Counted from the first letter of the stretch, positions 1 to 10,232 are shown. The stretch is DNA of 64,000 bases from Cryobacterium sp. PH31-O1 (GCF_030063455.1 NZ_JASITB010000006.1:186001-250000); one strand, 5' to 3'. Numbers and translations: made by a program. The notes: generated from the sequence alone by a model not told the origin.

Positions 1-228
1 TCCGTCGAGCCCGGTCCACAGCACCCACGCTCCGAGCACCAACACAAAAATGCCGCCCAAGCCCCAGAGGATTCGACGGTCGCGGCGGTGGCGGGAGGGC
101 GTGCGCCCGTACCGCGATTGGATCGCCCCGCTCTCGATCGGCGCCGGGGCGGACGAGGCCTCCGATTCGTCGAGACGGTAGGGCTCGGGGCTCGGTTGAA
201 TTCCGGCAGGCGTGCTGTTGAGGGGCAC
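1..228 (-). CDS. DUF4307-like membrane protein, N-terminal part (runs off window)
   Basis: This is an open frame of 76 codons read from a GTG at 228 to the window edge, so the C-terminus is missing. The first 50 residues are polar and rich in Ser, Pro and Arg. They are followed by one hydrophobic segment (about residues 53-72, LWGLGGIFVLVLGAWVLW), giving a single-pass membrane protein with a cytoplasmic basic stretch before the anchor. It is divergent from mca. In M. tuberculosis the gene beside mca (Rv1081c) is a DUF4307 protein, and that position plus the architecture is the basis of the call. No biochemical role is known to me. The start is uncertain because no strong ribosome site is visible. 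Confidence 0.6.
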   Translation of the reverse strand, partial: MPLNSTPAGIQPSPEPYRLDESEASSAPAPIESGAIQSRYGRTPSRHRRDRRILWGLGGIFVLVLGAWVLWTGLDG

Positions 229-309
229 TGGTGATTCACACTTTCACGGGAGCGATTAGGCTGGTAACTAGGTTATCTGGCCTAAGGTTATCCGGCATTC
301 CTGAGGAGT

Positions 310-1176
310 ATGGTGACGCTGCGATTGATGGCTGTGCATGCCCATCCCGACGACGAGTCGAGCAAGGGCGCTGCGACGTACGCGTACTACCGCAGCCGCG
401 GCGCTGAGGTGCTCATCGTGAGCTGCACCGGCGGCGAACGCGGCAGCGTCCTGAACCCCGCCCTCAACGGCCATGCCATGGCGGAACGGGATATCTCGGG
501 ACTGCGGCGCATCGAAATGCAGAGCGCGCAGCGGGCCCTCGGGGTACTGCACCGCTGGCTGGGCTTTGAAGATTCCGGCATGAACGAAGATAAATCTGTG
601 CCGCCGAACTCGTTCGCCGCCATCCCGTTGGAATATTCGGCCGAACCGCTTGTCGCCCTCGTGCGTGAGTTCCGGCCGCAGGTGCTCATCACCTACGACG
701 AAAACGGCGGCTACCCGCACCCCGATCACATCCGCTGTCACGAGGTCTCCCTCGAAGCATTTCGCGCGGCTGCCGACCCTGACCGGTATCCGAACGCGGG
801 TGCGCCGTGGCAGATCGACAAGTTGTACTACGACCGCATCTTCAACCTGGAGCGCGTTGACGCGATGTACCTCGCACTCAGTGTGACCGAGCCCGATTCT
901 CCGCTTCTGGAACCCCTCGGGGCCGCGCGGGAACGCATGGGAGAGTACCCGCAGCTGGCCACCACGCACGTGCCGGCCGGTGAATTTCTCGAGGTGCGCG
1001 ACGAGGCACTGCGCGCCCACGCGAGCCAGGTCGCACCCGACCACACCTTCTTCTTCTGGCCCAATGATCTGGTGCGCGAGGCCTGGCCGTACGAAGACTT
1101 CCAACTCGTCGAATCGAAAGTAGACACCATAATGCCCGAATATGATCTCTTCGCCGGAATTCAGGACGACGAATGA
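310..1176 (+). CDS. mca: Mycothiol S-conjugate amidase Mca
   Basis: A zinc amidase of the PIG-L/LmbE family that cleaves mycothiol S-conjugates into a mercapturic acid for export and GlcN-inositol for reuse, thereby detoxifying electrophiles in the cytoplasm. The 288-residue length is usual for Mca. The family motif AHPDDE lies at residues 11-16, with likely zinc ligands His12, Asp15 and His140 (in YPHPDH). Lys19 in ESSKG is the residue I associate with Mca rather than the deacetylase MshB. GAGGAG lies just upstream of ATG 310; GTG 313 is an alternative start. The stop overlaps the next gene by four bases, indicating translational coupling. Confidence 0.92.
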   Translation: MVTLRLMAVHAHPDDESSKGAATYAYYRSRGAEVLIVSCTGGERGSVLNPALNGHAMAERDISGLRRIEMQSAQRALGVLHRWLGFEDSGMNEDKSVPPNSFAAIPLEYSAEPLVALVREFRPQVLITYDENGGYPHPDHIRCHEVSLEAFRAAADPDRYPNAGAPWQIDKLYYDRIFNLERVDAMYLALSVTEPDSPLLEPLGAARERMGEYPQLATTHVPAGEFLEVRDEALRAHASQVAPDHTFFFWPNDLVREAWPYEDFQLVESKVDTIMPEYDLFAGIQDDE

Positions 1177-1430
1177 TCTCATTGATCACCGTCGTACTCG
1201 CCGTCACCCCCACCCCTGACCCCGACTTCGACCCGAACACGGTCACCCCCGGTGTCATCGGGTTCGTGGCCTTCTTCTTCATCGCCGTGGCGACCCTGCT
1301 GCTCTGTCTCGACGTGGTCCGTCGCATCCGTCGCACCACCTATCGCGCACAGATCAAGGAACGCCTCGACGCCGAACTCGCGGTACGCGCCGCCGACCCT
1401 GACTCTCCGCGCGACGACAAGATCGAGTAG
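1173..1430 (+). CDS. Small single-pass membrane protein coupled to mca
   Basis: An 85-residue protein whose ATG overlaps the mca stop (ATGA), so it is almost certainly co-translated with mca. A short hydrophobic N-terminus (residues 1-11) is followed by a Pro/Asp-rich stretch, a clear membrane helix at about residues 29-48 and a charged, probably cytoplasmic tail (RRIRRTTYRAQIKERLDAEL). M. tuberculosis has a small hypothetical gene in the same position (Rv1083). The function is unknown; the conserved position suggests a link to mycothiol-conjugate handling, but the sequence does not show it. Confidence 0.75.
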   Translation: MISLITVVLAVTPTPDPDFDPNTVTPGVIGFVAFFFIAVATLLLCLDVVRRIRRTTYRAQIKERLDAELAVRAADPDSPRDDKIE

Positions 1431-1444
1431 TCGCGCTCAGCCCG

Positions 1445-2146
1445 TTACGGGTAGAGCGGATGCGTGGCGATCAGCAGGATCGCCGCGAAGTGACACAGGA
1501 ACGCCACGACCGTGAGGGTGTGGAAGATCTCGTGGAAGCCGAATACCCCTGGGACCGGGTTGGGCTTCTTGAGCCCGTAGACGACTGCACCAATCGTGTA
1601 GCAGAGCCCGCCGACCAGAATCAGCGTCATCATGGTGGCGTTGGCCTGAAAAAAGTCCACGATGAACAGCAGCGCGCCGTAGCCGAGTACCAGGTAAAGC
1701 GGCACGTAGAGCCAGCGTGGGGCGTGGATCCAAAACACCCGAAAGAGGATGCCCAGCCCGGCGCCGCCCCACACCAGCCACAGCAGCAGCGTCGATTTCG
1801 CCGGCGGCAGCGCGAGCACGGTGATCGGGGTGTACGAGCCGGCGATCAGCAGAAAGATGTTGGCGTGGTCGATGCGCTTGAGAATGATGCGGGTGCGTGG
1901 CTGCCAGTTGAAGCGGTGGTACAGCGCAGAATTGCCGAACAGCAGCATCGAACTGAGCACGAAAACGGCTGAACTGATCTTCGCTGCCGAGCCTTCGGCG
2001 AGGATCAGCAGCACAATGCCGGCCACGATCGTCACGGGAAAAGTTCCCGCATGAATCCAGCCGCGCCAGGTCGGTTTGACGTCCTCCGGATGGGCGTCCG
2101 CCGCCTCGATCAGTGGCAGATTAGGGATTTCGTGCTCGGTGGCCAT
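1445..2146 (-). CDS. Hemolysin III / PAQR-family membrane protein
   Basis: A 233-residue integral membrane protein with about seven hydrophobic segments. Family features are visible: NSALYHRFNWQ after the second helix, DHANIFLLIAGSYTP in the middle, and GFHEIFHTLTVVAFLCHF near the end, which supply the conserved His/Asp metal-site residues of the PAQR/YqfA/hemolysin III superfamily. Despite the family name, haemolysis is not established for most members; a lipid hydrolase-like role is suspected. ATG 2146 was chosen over upstream in-frame codons because the added residues do not resemble the family. It is divergent from the cis-prenyltransferase, as Rv1085c is from Rv1086 in M. tuberculosis. 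Confidence 0.85.
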   Translation of the reverse strand: MATEHEIPNLPLIEAADAHPEDVKPTWRGWIHAGTFPVTIVAGIVLLILAEGSAAKISSAVFVLSSMLLFGNSALYHRFNWQPRTRIILKRIDHANIFLLIAGSYTPITVLALPPAKSTLLLWLVWGGAGLGILFRVFWIHAPRWLYVPLYLVLGYGALLFIVDFFQANATMMTLILVGGLCYTIGAVVYGLKKPNPVPGVFGFHEIFHTLTVVAFLCHFAAILLIATHPLYP

Positions 2147-2215
2147 GCTGCAAGGATACGACAGGGCTCGGCCCGTGTGCCCGGAACCCTCGCCGGAGTG
2201 GACTAGCGTAACTGT

Positions 2216-3001
2216 GTGCAGAAACCCCAAGTACCCTCAGCGCGCGGCCTCCTCTACAGGCTCTATCAGAGTCGCCTGAAGCGTGGACTGACGGCGGAGC
2301 ACCTTCCCCGCCACGTGGCCATGATCATCGACGGAAACCGGCGTTGGGCCCGGCAACTGGGCTTTCAAACGGCCGCACACGGGCACCGCGCCGGTGCCGC
2401 CAAGATGCGCGAATTTCTGGAATGGTGTGACGACCTTGGAATTTCTGTCGTCACCCTGTACCTGCTCTCCTCCGACAACCTCACCCAGCGCCCAAGTGAT
2501 GAACTGGCCGATCTGATCGAGATCATCGCCGATCTCGCCGAAGAGCTCTCGCACTACCGCAATTGGCGGGTGCAGCAGGTGGGGTCGAAGGCCGGACTGC
2601 CCCTTCCGCTGGTCGCAGCGCTCGATGCAGCGGATGCCCGCACCAGCGACCATTCCGGACTGCACGTGAATCTCGCGGTCGGCTACGGCGGCCGCACCGA
2701 GATCACCGACGCAATGCGCAGCATCGTCGCCACCCACCACGCGCACGGCGGCACGCTGGAGGACCTCGCGGAGACTCTCACACCCGAGCTGATCGGCCAG
2801 CACCTGTACACCGGGGGTCAGCCAGACCCCGACCTGGTTATTCGCACCTCGGGCGAGCAGCGGCTGAGCGACTTCATGCTCTGGCAGAGCGCGCACAGCG
2901 AATTTTATTTCGTGGAGGCCCTCGGCCCTGACCTGCGACAGATCGATTTTTTGCGTGCCCTGCGTGACTTCTCGCGTCGCCAGCGCCGGTTCGGCGGTTA
3001 G
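2216..3001 (+). CDS. cis-prenyltransferase (isoprenyl transferase, Rv1086-like)
   Basis: This 261-residue enzyme adds isopentenyl diphosphate units in cis to an allylic diphosphate in polyprenyl-phosphate carrier synthesis. The signature HVAMIIDGNRRWAR contains the catalytic Asp (Asp39). The C-terminal region DLVIRTSGEQRLSDFMLWQ is also typical. The family includes undecaprenyl and decaprenyl diphosphate synthases as well as the short-chain Z-farnesyl diphosphate synthase Rv1086. The position next to a hemolysin III gene and the length favour the Rv1086 type, but product chain length cannot be read from sequence alone. GTG 2216 is the chosen start; only about 70 bases separate it from the divergent gene. 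Confidence 0.88.
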   Translation: MQKPQVPSARGLLYRLYQSRLKRGLTAEHLPRHVAMIIDGNRRWARQLGFQTAAHGHRAGAAKMREFLEWCDDLGISVVTLYLLSSDNLTQRPSDELADLIEIIADLAEELSHYRNWRVQQVGSKAGLPLPLVAALDAADARTSDHSGLHVNLAVGYGGRTEITDAMRSIVATHHAHGGTLEDLAETLTPELIGQHLYTGGQPDPDLVIRTSGEQRLSDFMLWQSAHSEFYFVEALGPDLRQIDFLRALRDFSRRQRRFGG

Positions 3002-3068
3002 ACCACGTTTCTTCTTCGGGGGTGACTTGCTGGGGAGTATTTTCTGACAACCGATTGGACCCGCTTCT

Positions 3069-4190
3069 ATGAATTCACTCTTGAGCTTCACCGACGGTTT
3101 TCGTGACGAGCCCGGCTACCTCGACTTCGGCCGGGTCGGCCCGCTCTCCGAGGCCGTCGTCGCCGAGACTCTCGGCCAGACCGAAGTGCTCTCCCGCGCC
3201 CGCTATGGCAGCCTCGACCACCTCTTCGAACAGGATCTGCGGGCCCGCACCGCGGTATCCGCTCTCACCGGTTTCACGCCAGACCAGGTCGTGCTCCAGC
3301 CCAACACCAGCTCGGGGCTGATGCAGGCCATGTTCGGCCTGACCGGCGGCGTGCTGCTGTCCGCCGGGGATTTTCCCAGCGTGCCGTTCGCGGCCGTGCG
3401 CGCAGCTGAGGCCCTGCACGTGGTCACCCCACTCTGGTTGGAGACGGCGCAGGGCCGCGTCACTCCCGGTCAGATCCGTGACCAGCTCACCCCGGCCGTT
3501 GTCGCCGTCGCGGTGTGCCTCGTCGACTCTCGCACCGGGTACCGCACCGACCTCGACGGCATCCGTCAGGTCATCGGCGACCGACTGCTGATCGTCGATG
3601 CCATCCAGGGCTTCGGCGTCGTTGACGCCGCCTACGAGGCAGCGGATGTCGTCGCCTCTGGTGGTCAAAAATGGACCAGGGCCGGCTGGGGCACCGGGTT
3701 TCTCGCCCTCAGCGACCGAGCGCTGGAACGACTCGTTCCGGTCTACTCCGGCTACGTCGGCACCGATACCGACGACCCGTGGGACGACGTGCCCGCGCCC
3801 AGCCACAGCGCCCGCGCTTTTCGGGTGACCAACGGTGACGCCATCGCCCAGGCCCGGTTCGCCGCGGCCCTGGAACAGACCGCTACGGTCGGGGTGAACG
3901 TGATCCAGACGGCAATGAACGACAACGTCTCTCAGATCATCGAACTCGTCGACGAATTCGTCATCGACGTGGTCTCACCCCGGGACGCTCGGGAGCGTGC
4001 CGGCATTATCGTGCTCGAGCCCCCGGCGGAACTGCTGACCACCCTCGTGGCGAGCCTGCACAACCACGGCATCACGGCGACCACCCGCGCAACCACCGTG
4101 CGATTGAGCGTGCACGCGGCCCTCGACCCCGACACGGTGACCATGCTGAGGGGTGCCCTCACCGCCTACGCTCTCGCCGCTACCTACTAG
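3069..4190 (+). CDS. Class V aminotransferase-like PLP enzyme
   Basis: A 373-residue fold-type I PLP enzyme of the class V (NifS/CsdB/SufS-like) group. The Schiff-base lysine is probably Lys201 in SGGQKWTRAGWG, and Asp177 in LLIVDAIQGFG is the expected pyridine-nitrogen partner. The cofactor-phosphate region is around PNTSSGLMQ (residues 78-85). There is no obvious conserved active-site cysteine loop of the cysteine desulfurase type near the C-terminus, so a desulfurase role is not supported. The substrate is unknown. It follows the prenyltransferase by 67 bases on the same strand and may be co-transcribed. Confidence 0.75.
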   Translation: MNSLLSFTDGFRDEPGYLDFGRVGPLSEAVVAETLGQTEVLSRARYGSLDHLFEQDLRARTAVSALTGFTPDQVVLQPNTSSGLMQAMFGLTGGVLLSAGDFPSVPFAAVRAAEALHVVTPLWLETAQGRVTPGQIRDQLTPAVVAVAVCLVDSRTGYRTDLDGIRQVIGDRLLIVDAIQGFGVVDAAYEAADVVASGGQKWTRAGWGTGFLALSDRALERLVPVYSGYVGTDTDDPWDDVPAPSHSARAFRVTNGDAIAQARFAAALEQTATVGVNVIQTAMNDNVSQIIELVDEFVIDVVSPRDARERAGIIVLEPPAELLTTLVASLHNHGITATTRATTVRLSVHAALDPDTVTMLRGALTAYALAATY

Positions 4191-4298
4191 CAAAGACTCC
4201 TCGGCAGACCCGGCGTCTGCCCCAACGCGAGGTGAACGACAGATTTTCGTGGGCGTGTCGGGTTCCTTTTTGCGCCCGTTCGTCGTAGCGTCACTTGC

Positions 4299-4317
4299 AT
4301 CAGGTACGGCACCTGAT
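4299..4317. promoter_or_regulatory. Inverted repeat upstream of phoH-like gene
   Basis: ATCAGGT and ACCTGAT form a perfect 7-base inverted repeat around a 5-base spacer, in the 206-base gap before the PhoH-like gene. A TATAAG that could serve as a -10 element lies at 4329-4334, so the repeat would sit in a promoter. This could be an operator or a weak hairpin; no known regulator is recognised. The gap also contains a short GC hairpin (4204-4220) that could end the upstream transcript. Confidence 0.3.
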
Positions 4318-4396
4318 CGAGACGGCCATATAAGTACGGCTCGAGAATTGCTTGATGGCCAGCTCGCCAAAGTGATCCGCGTCCTCGTGGCGCAGG

Positions 4397-5773
4397 GTGG
4401 GAGTGGCTGTGACCGACGTTCGAAATAACGGCGCGAGAACCGACCTTAATGCGACTGACCGGGTGGAGACATCCGCTTCGCAAACCGAGCGCACCTTTGT
4501 GCTGGACACCTCGGTGCTGCTGTCCGATCCGAAAGCGATTTTCCGCTTTGCCGAGCATGCCGTCGTGTTGCCCGTGGTGGTGATCAGCGAACTGGAATCG
4601 AAGCGCAACGACCCGGAGATCGGTTATTTTGCCCGGCAGGCGTTACGCAATCTCGACGAGTTGCGGCTCAAGCATGAGCGGCTCGACTTCCCGATTCCGG
4701 TCGGCGAGGGCGGCACCCTTCGAGTAGAGCTCAACCACTCCAACATGTCGGTGCTGCCGTCCGGCTTGCAGCTGGGCGACAACGACTCTCGCATTCTCGC
4801 TGTTGCTCTCAACCTGGCCAACGACGGAATGACCGTGACCGTGGTCTCGAAAGACCTGCCGCTGCGGGTGAAGGCGGCGTCACTCGGCCTCGCTGCCGAT
4901 GAATACCGGCACGAGCTCGCCGTCGATTCCGGCTGGACCGGCATGGACGAGATCACGCTCAGCGCCGAGCAGATGAGCGTGCTCTACGACAAGGAGACGC
5001 TCGACTCACGCACGGTGCAGGACATGCCGATCAATACCGGCCTGGTCATCCACTCCGACCGCGGGTCGGCCCTGGGCAGGGTGACCAGCCGGGGCACGCT
5101 TAAGCTGGTGCGCGGCGACCGGGACGTCTTCGGACTGCACGGCCGCTCGGCCGAGCAGCGCCTCGCCATCGACCTGCTACTCGACCCGGAGATCGGCATT
5201 CTCTCGCTCGGCGGTCGGGCCGGAACCGGCAAGTCTGCTCTCGCCCTCTGCGCGGGGCTGGAAGCGGTGCTGGAACGCCAGCAGTATCGCAAGATCATGG
5301 TGTTCCGCCCGCTTTACGCGGTCGGCGGCCAGGACCTCGGCTTTCTGCCCGGTGACCAGGGCGAGAAAATGGGGCCGTGGGCGCAGGCCGTCTTCGACAC
5401 TCTCGGCGCGATCGTGTCGGAGAACGTGGTCGAGGAGGTGATGGAGCGCGGCATCCTCGAGGTGCTTCCGCTCACCCACATTCGCGGCCGGTCCCTGCAC
5501 GACGCTTTTGTGATCGTCGACGAGGCGCAATCGCTCGAGCGCAACGTGCTGCTGACGGTGCTCAGCCGCATCGGTCAGAACTCGCGCGTGGTACTCACCC
5601 ACGACGTCGCCCAGCGTGACAATCTGCGGGTCGGCCGCTTCGACGGCGTGGCCAGCGTGATCGAAACGCTGAAGGGACATCCGCTGTTCGCGCACATGAC
5701 CCTGACCCGGTCGGAGCGCAGCGCCATTGCGGCGCTCGTGACGGAGATGTTGGAGGGCAACGAGGTCATGTAG
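4397..5773 (+). CDS. PIN domain-PhoH ATPase (PhoH2-like)
   Basis: A 458-residue fusion of an N-terminal PIN ribonuclease domain (about residues 33-165, starting [12 protein letters not shown] with acidic Asp37) and a C-terminal PhoH-type P-loop ATPase. The Walker A motif GRAGTGKS is at residues 273-280, and the Walker B/DEAQ motif ([10 protein letters not shown]) at about 374-383. In mycobacterial PhoH2 this architecture forms an ATP-dependent RNA helicase/ribonuclease. The gene lies between the prenyltransferase region and fumC, as Rv1095 lies near Rv1098c in M. tuberculosis. The start is ambiguous among three close in-frame GTG codons (4397, 4403, 4409). Confidence 0.88.
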   Translation: MGVAVTDVRNNGARTDLNATDRVETSASQTERTFVLDTSVLLSDPKAIFRFAEHAVVLPVVVISELESKRNDPEIGYFARQALRNLDELRLKHERLDFPIPVGEGGTLRVELNHSNMSVLPSGLQLGDNDSRILAVALNLANDGMTVTVVSKDLPLRVKAASLGLAADEYRHELAVDSGWTGMDEITLSAEQMSVLYDKETLDSRTVQDMPINTGLVIHSDRGSALGRVTSRGTLKLVRGDRDVFGLHGRSAEQRLAIDLLLDPEIGILSLGGRAGTGKSALALCAGLEAVLERQQYRKIMVFRPLYAVGGQDLGFLPGDQGEKMGPWAQAVFDTLGAIVSENVVEEVMERGILEVLPLTHIRGRSLHDAFVIVDEAQSLERNVLLTVLSRIGQNSRVVLTHDVAQRDNLRVGRFDGVASVIETLKGHPLFAHMTLTRSERSAIAALVTEMLEGNEVM

Positions 5774-5782
5774 CTGATACTG

Positions 5783-5819
5783 CGAACCGCCCGGCTCCAT
5801 TGAGGGGCCGGGCGGTTCG
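5783..5819. terminator. Bidirectional terminator between phoH and fumC
   Basis: CGAACCGCCCGGC and GCCGGGCGGTTCG form a perfect 13-base stem around a short loop, exactly between the convergent phoH-like and fumC genes. There is no long T-run on either strand, but the stable GC stem and the location fit a shared transcription terminator. Confidence 0.8.
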
Positions 5820-5833
5820 TGTGGGTGGCGCTG

Positions 5834-7258
5834 TTACTTCTTTTGCGGCGGCCGCGTCATGCTGAGCACGTCGAGGGCCGTGTCGAGCTCGGCGAGCGTG
5901 AGGTCACCACGTTCGACGTGGCCGAGCGCGATGACCGACTCGCGCACGGTGAGTCCCTCGGCAACAGCCTTCTTGGCCACCTTGGCGGCGGCTTCGTAGC
6001 CGATCACACGGTTGAGCGGCGTGACGATGGAGGGCGACTTCTCGGCCAGGGCGCGCGCGTGATCGAGGTTGGCGACGAGGCCGTCGACGGTCTTGTCGGC
6101 GAGCACGCGGGTCGCATTGGACAGCAGACGAATCGACTCGAGCAGGGCTGTTCCCATGACCGGAATGCCGACGTTGAGCTCGAAGGAGCCCGAAGCGCCA
6201 GACCAGGCGATGGTGGCATCGTTGCCGATGACGCGCGAGCAGACCATGAGCACGGCCTCGGGGATGACCGGGTTGACCTTGCCGGGCATGATCGAGGAGC
6301 CGGGCTGCAGATCGGGAATGTTCAGTTCGCCGAAGCCGGTGTTGGGGCCTGAACCCATCCAGCGCAGGTCGTTGTTGATCTTGGTCAGCGAGACGGCGAT
6401 GGTGCGCAGGGCGCCGGACGCGTCGACGAGGCCGTCGCGGTTGGCCTGGGCCTCGAAGTGGTCGCGCGCTTCGGTGATCGGCAGTTCGGTTTCGGCGACG
6501 AGCAGTTCGATGACGAGCTGCGGAAAACCGTAGGGCGTGTTGATGCCGGTGCCGACCGCGGTTCCGCCGAGCGGAACCTCGGCCACGCGAGGGAGCGCCG
6601 TGCGGATGCGCTCGATGCCGAGGCGCATCTGGCGGGCGTAGCCGCCGAACTCCTGGCCGAGGGTGACCGGGGTGGCGTCCATCAGGTGCGTACGGCCGGC
6701 CTTGACGGCCTCCTTCCACAGCTCAGCCTTGGCCTCGAACGAGACGGCGAGGTGATCGAGCGAGGGAATGAGTTCGTCGATCAGGGCGCTCGTGACGGCG
6801 ATGTGCACCGAGGTGGGGAACACGTCGTTGGACGACTGGCTCGCATTGACGTGGTCGTTCGGGTGCACCGGGCGGCCGAGGGCGCGGGTCGCGAGGGTCG
6901 CGATGACCTCATTCATGTTCATGTTCGACGAGGTTCCGCTGCCGGTCTGATACACGTCGATCGGAAACTCGGAGTCGTACTGGCCGGTGATGACCTCGTC
7001 GGCGGCGGCGGCGATCGCGTCCGCGATGTCCGCATCGAGCACGCCGAGCTGGGCGTTGGCGAGGGCAGCGGACTTTTTGATGCGAGCCAGGGCCGCGATC
7101 TGCGCGGACTCCAGTGTGGAGCCCGAGATCGGGAAGTTCTCCACGGCTCGCTGCGTCTGGGCACCGTAGAGTGCGTCCGTTGGAACCTGGACCTCACCCA
7201 TCGTGTCGTGTTCGATCCGGTAGCCGGCGTTTGCGGAGGTGTCCACCACTGTGTGCAT
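5834..7258 (-). CDS. fumC: Class II fumarate hydratase
   Basis: An iron-independent fumarase that interconverts fumarate and malate in the TCA cycle; a cytoplasmic homotetramer. The 474-residue length is normal. The superfamily signature [11 protein letters not shown] is present, as are the substrate-binding regions [12 protein letters not shown] and [17 protein letters not shown] 7258 was chosen because GAAAGGGA precedes it at good spacing and because upstream residues do not look like fumarase. It is convergent with the PhoH-like gene and shares a terminator with it. The carbonic anhydrase gene lies 64 bases upstream on the same strand. Confidence 0.95.
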   Translation of the reverse strand: MHTVVDTSANAGYRIEHDTMGEVQVPTDALYGAQTQRAVENFPISGSTLESAQIAALARIKKSAALANAQLGVLDADIADAIAAAADEVITGQYDSEFPIDVYQTGSGTSSNMNMNEVIATLATRALGRPVHPNDHVNASQSSNDVFPTSVHIAVTSALIDELIPSLDHLAVSFEAKAELWKEAVKAGRTHLMDATPVTLGQEFGGYARQMRLGIERIRTALPRVAEVPLGGTAVGTGINTPYGFPQLVIELLVAETELPITEARDHFEAQANRDGLVDASGALRTIAVSLTKINNDLRWMGSGPNTGFGELNIPDLQPGSSIMPGKVNPVIPEAVLMVCSRVIGNDATIAWSGASGSFELNVGIPVMGTALLESIRLLSNATRVLADKTVDGLVANLDHARALAEKSPSIVTPLNRVIGYEAAAKVAKKAVAEGLTVRESVIALGHVERGDLTLAELDTALDVLSMTRPPQKK

Positions 7259-7322
7259 TCCCTTTCGGTGCTGTATGAGAGTCGTGCTGTGCGCAACGGG
7301 TGCGCGATTTAAACCTGTGAGT

Positions 7323-7973
7323 CTAGATGAGGCCCACTTTAATGTGAGGATCGGCGTGCCCTTCGCGAAGAACGTAGTTCGCACCGACGATAGCCAATGT
7401 ACCTTCTGCGATGGCCGCGCTGATCACCTCGGACTGTTCGAGCAGCTCGGTGACCGTGTCCCTGAGATGTTCCCGGCCCACATAGCCAGCGTCGACCAGG
7501 GTCGGGTCCACGAAAGCGGATGCCGGCTGCCCGCTCACGCGACGCACCGCCGGAACGATCTTCTCGATCACGTGCGCGATGTGAACGGGCAGGGCCGGGG
7601 CATCCGTGCCTTGCGAATCGATCGCGGCGCGCACCGCACCGCACTCGTCGTGGCCGAGCACGAGGATGAGCGGGACGCGTAGCACCGCGACGGCGTATTC
7701 GAGCGAGCCCAGTACGGATTCTGAGATGATCTGGCCGGCATTGCGCACGACGAACAGATCGCCAAGGCCCTGGTCGAAGATGATCTCGGCGGCGAGGCGG
7801 GAGTCGCTGCAACCGAACAGTGCGGCGTGCGGGGTCTGCTGGCCGACGAGCTCGGCGCGCCGGTCGACATCCTCGCGGTGCCGCGGGGCGCCGGCGACGA
7901 AGCGCACGTTTCCCTCGCGCAGTTCATTCCAGGCCTCGGCCGGAGTTGGGGACGCTGGCGATGAACGGTTCAT
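7323..7973 (-). CDS. Beta-class carbonic anhydrase
   Basis: A 216-residue beta carbonic anhydrase that hydrates CO2 to bicarbonate in the cytoplasm. The zinc ligands and catalytic dyad are all visible: Cys55, Asp57 and Arg59 in GCSDSR, His108 and Cys111 in GHDECGA. The family substrate-channel motif VRNAGQ is at about residues 76-81. It overlaps the DUF4245 gene by four bases, so the DUF4245-carbonic anhydrase pair is translationally coupled, with fumC downstream. Bicarbonate supply for carboxylation reactions is a plausible housekeeping role; the ketone carboxylase elsewhere in the window would also use bicarbonate, though no direct link is shown. Confidence 0.93.
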   Translation of the reverse strand: MNRSSPASPTPAEAWNELREGNVRFVAGAPRHREDVDRRAELVGQQTPHAALFGCSDSRLAAEIIFDQGLGDLFVVRNAGQIISESVLGSLEYAVAVLRVPLILVLGHDECGAVRAAIDSQGTDAPALPVHIAHVIEKIVPAVRRVSGQPASAFVDPTLVDAGYVGREHLRDTVTELLEQSEVISAAIAEGTLAIVGANYVLREGHADPHIKVGLI

Positions 7974-8623
7974 TCGGCTGCATTCTGCGCCACATTGGAG
8001 GCCAGCGCGGTGGCGAGAGTTTCGAAGTCGCCCGTGGGCGCTGTGCCGATTAGCACGTAGGTGCTGGTGCCGGCGGTTGTGACGAGGGCGTAGTCGAAAT
8101 TGCCTCGATCGGCCTCCGCCGCGCTGTTCCGATAGACGTCCCAGGTGACGCCGGCAATGCTGGCAGTGTCGACGACGGGCGAGTCGGGGAGTTTTTGGGC
8201 GAGCCAGGTGGGGTTCGCGTCGAAGGCCTGGCTGAAACCGATGAACTGGTTACCCGGCGTGAGTAGCCCGATATACCAGGACGGCACCTGGCCGTTGGTT
8301 CCGGCCTGCCACTCGGCGATGTTGGCGCTCCAACCTTCGGGTAGCTCGGGGCTGGCGAGGGCCTGATCGACGACCGGTTGCAGCTGGGCGGCCACGCTCG
8401 CATAGTCGATGTCGCGAGTGATCGGGTTGTCGTTCCGCGGCACCAGAAGGACAAGCACGAGCACGGCGCCCACCGTGACGAGCAGGGAGAGCACCAGATT
8501 GTTCACCGTTTTGTGTGACCGGTACTTGCGCGAGTTCTCGGCGAGTCGGTCTGCGGTCTCCTGCACAGTCTCCGGCCGGCCCAGTTCGGCGACGACGCGC
8601 GGCGGCTTGGGGGCGCGGCTCAT
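7970..8623 (-). CDS. DUF4245 single-pass membrane protein
   Basis: A 217-residue protein with a short cytoplasmic N-terminus, one membrane helix (about residues 40-60, [20 protein letters not shown]) and an extracytoplasmic domain with the pattern of DUF4245 ([32 protein letters not shown]). The function is unknown. ATG 8623 overlaps the xseB stop (ATGA), and its own stop overlaps the carbonic anhydrase start, so xseA-xseB-DUF4245-carbonic anhydrase reads as one unit. M. tuberculosis Rv1100, near fum and glpX, is the equivalent I would expect. Confidence 0.85.
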   Translation of the reverse strand: MSRAPKPPRVVAELGRPETVQETADRLAENSRKYRSHKTVNNLVLSLLVTVGAVLVLVLLVPRNDNPITRDIDYASVAAQLQPVVDQALASPELPEGWSANIAEWQAGTNGQVPSWYIGLLTPGNQFIGFSQAFDANPTWLAQKLPDSPVVDTASIAGVTWDVYRNSAAEADRGNFDYALVTTAGTSTYVLIGTAPTGDFETLATALASNVAQNAAE

Positions 8624-8874
8624 CTGGTTGTCACGGCGTCGTCGCTCGCTGGCGCCGTCGCTGCCAGGCGGGCGGCATCGAGTCGGGCCTTCGCTCCGAT
8701 CAGCCATTCTTCGCAACGGCGGGCGAGGGCTTCGCCACGCTCCCACAGCGCGAGCGACTGTTCCAGCGTGCTCGAGCCCTGCTCGAGCTCATTCACCACG
8801 CGGACGAGCTCATCTCGGGCCTGTTCGTAGCTGAGATCACTGATGTCTTGGGCAGGCGAGGTCATGGCATCCAT
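8620..8874 (-). CDS. xseB: Exodeoxyribonuclease VII small subunit
   Basis: An 84-residue helical protein, typical for XseB. The motif [20 protein letters not shown] followed by [16 protein letters not shown] matches the family. It forms a complex with XseA that degrades single-stranded DNA from both ends. It lies five bases downstream of xseA on the same strand and overlaps the next gene, DUF4245, by four bases. The basic-acidic C-terminal tail is variable and not diagnostic. Confidence 0.93.
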   Translation of the reverse strand: MDAMTSPAQDISDLSYEQARDELVRVVNELEQGSSTLEQSLALWERGEALARRCEEWLIGAKARLDAARLAATAPASDDAVTTR

Positions 8875-8879
8875 TCTAT

Positions 8880-10121
8880 TTAGGTCAGGGCGGTGGCGGG
8901 CACGGCAGCGGGCACAGCGGCGTTCGCGGTGGCCGGTACCGTTCCGCTGGCCAGGGTGAGCAGCAGTTCGGTGCCGGCCGGGGCGTCGCCGGCGCTGCGC
9001 AACACCTGCCCGCCGGGCAGCTGGGCAATTGCATAGCCGCGATCGAGGGTGCCCTGCGGCGACAGGGCGCGCAGCTGGGAGCGCAGTTCCACCACGGCGG
9101 CCCCGGCGCGCTCGAGAACGCGCCCGGTCAGTTCGGCGCCGCGGGCAACGTAACGGGTGAGGTCTTCGCTGCGGGAGTCGATGATCCAGCGCGGGTCGAC
9201 GAGCACCGGTCGGCTACGCAGCTGCGAGATCCGGTCGATTTCAAAGGAGAGGATGCCGGTGAGTCGGCTGCTCAGGCGCGCCCGCGCCTGCTGCACCCGG
9301 TTCAGTTCATCGCTGACATCGGGAACGACGCGCTTGGCGGCATCCGTCGGGGTGGACGCCCGCAGGTCGGCCACTTCATCGAGCAGGGGCCGGTCGGCCT
9401 CGTGCCCGATCGCGCTGACCAACGGCGTCACGCAGGCGGCCGCAGCGCGCACGAGGCCTTCATCGCTGAAGGTGAGCAGGTTCTGAAAGTCGCCGCCGCC
9501 GCGCGCGACGATGATCACATCGACCTCCGGGTCGGCGTCGAGCCTCTGAATGGCGCTGGTGACCTCGCCGACGGCGCGATCGCCCTGCACCGCTGCGTGC
9601 ACGATGCGAAAGTTCACGGCCGGCCAGCGAAGCTGTGCGTTGCGAATGACATCCTTTTCAGCGTCGGAGTCCTTGCCGGTGACCAGTCCGATGCAGTGCG
9701 GCAGAAACGGCAGCCGCTTCCTGCGGGAGGCGTCGAACAGGCCCTCGCTCGCGAGCTGCTTGCGCAGCCGCTCGAGCCGTTCGAGCAGGTCGCCGAGCCC
9801 CACGTGGCGCATCTCGAAGGTCTGCATGGTGAGCGTGCCGCCCTTGACCCAAAAGTTGGGCTTGACCAGCACGACGACGCGGTCACCTGCCTTGAAATCG
9901 GCGGTGAGTTTGGCGCGCACCGACGACCAGATCGTGAAACTGACGGTGGCGTCTTCGCTCAGGTCTTTGAGCTTGCCGTAGACGTTGCCGCCGCTCGCCC
10001 CCCACTGGGTGATTTCGCCCTCGACCCAGACCATGCCGAGCCGTTCAATATAGCCGCGAATTTTGTTGGAGAGCAGGGCGACCGGCCACGGTGTTTCGAC
10101 GGTGGCGGGGGCATCCGTCAT
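8880..10121 (-). CDS. xseA: Exodeoxyribonuclease VII large subunit
   Basis: A 413-residue large subunit with an N-terminal OB-fold DNA-binding domain (about residues 15-110), the catalytic region with [23 protein letters not shown], the conserved [19 protein letters not shown] block and [22 protein letters not shown], and a C-terminal segment containing [10 protein letters not shown] 10121 ([14 protein letters not shown]) is the family-consistent start. Together with XseB it trims single-stranded DNA in mismatch repair and recombination. It is divergent from ispH across a 111-base gap, as in mycobacteria. Confidence 0.95.
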   Translation of the reverse strand: MTDAPATVETPWPVALLSNKIRGYIERLGMVWVEGEITQWGASGGNVYGKLKDLSEDATVSFTIWSSVRAKLTADFKAGDRVVVLVKPNFWVKGGTLTMQTFEMRHVGLGDLLERLERLRKQLASEGLFDASRRKRLPFLPHCIGLVTGKDSDAEKDVIRNAQLRWPAVNFRIVHAAVQGDRAVGEVTSAIQRLDADPEVDVIIVARGGGDFQNLLTFSDEGLVRAAAACVTPLVSAIGHEADRPLLDEVADLRASTPTDAAKRVVPDVSDELNRVQQARARLSSRLTGILSFEIDRISQLRSRPVLVDPRWIIDSRSEDLTRYVARGAELTGRVLERAGAAVVELRSQLRALSPQGTLDRGYAIAQLPGGQVLRSAGDAPAGTELLLTLASGTVPATANAAVPAAVPATALT

Positions 10122-10232
10122 TCGGTGGTCCTGAAGTTGGTGTTGATCGTGGCCGTGTTGATCGTGGCGCTGGCGTGGGGCACAGGCGGGTCCTCCCAGA
10201 GTTCTTCGGTCGTGCGTGCGTAGACTGAGGCG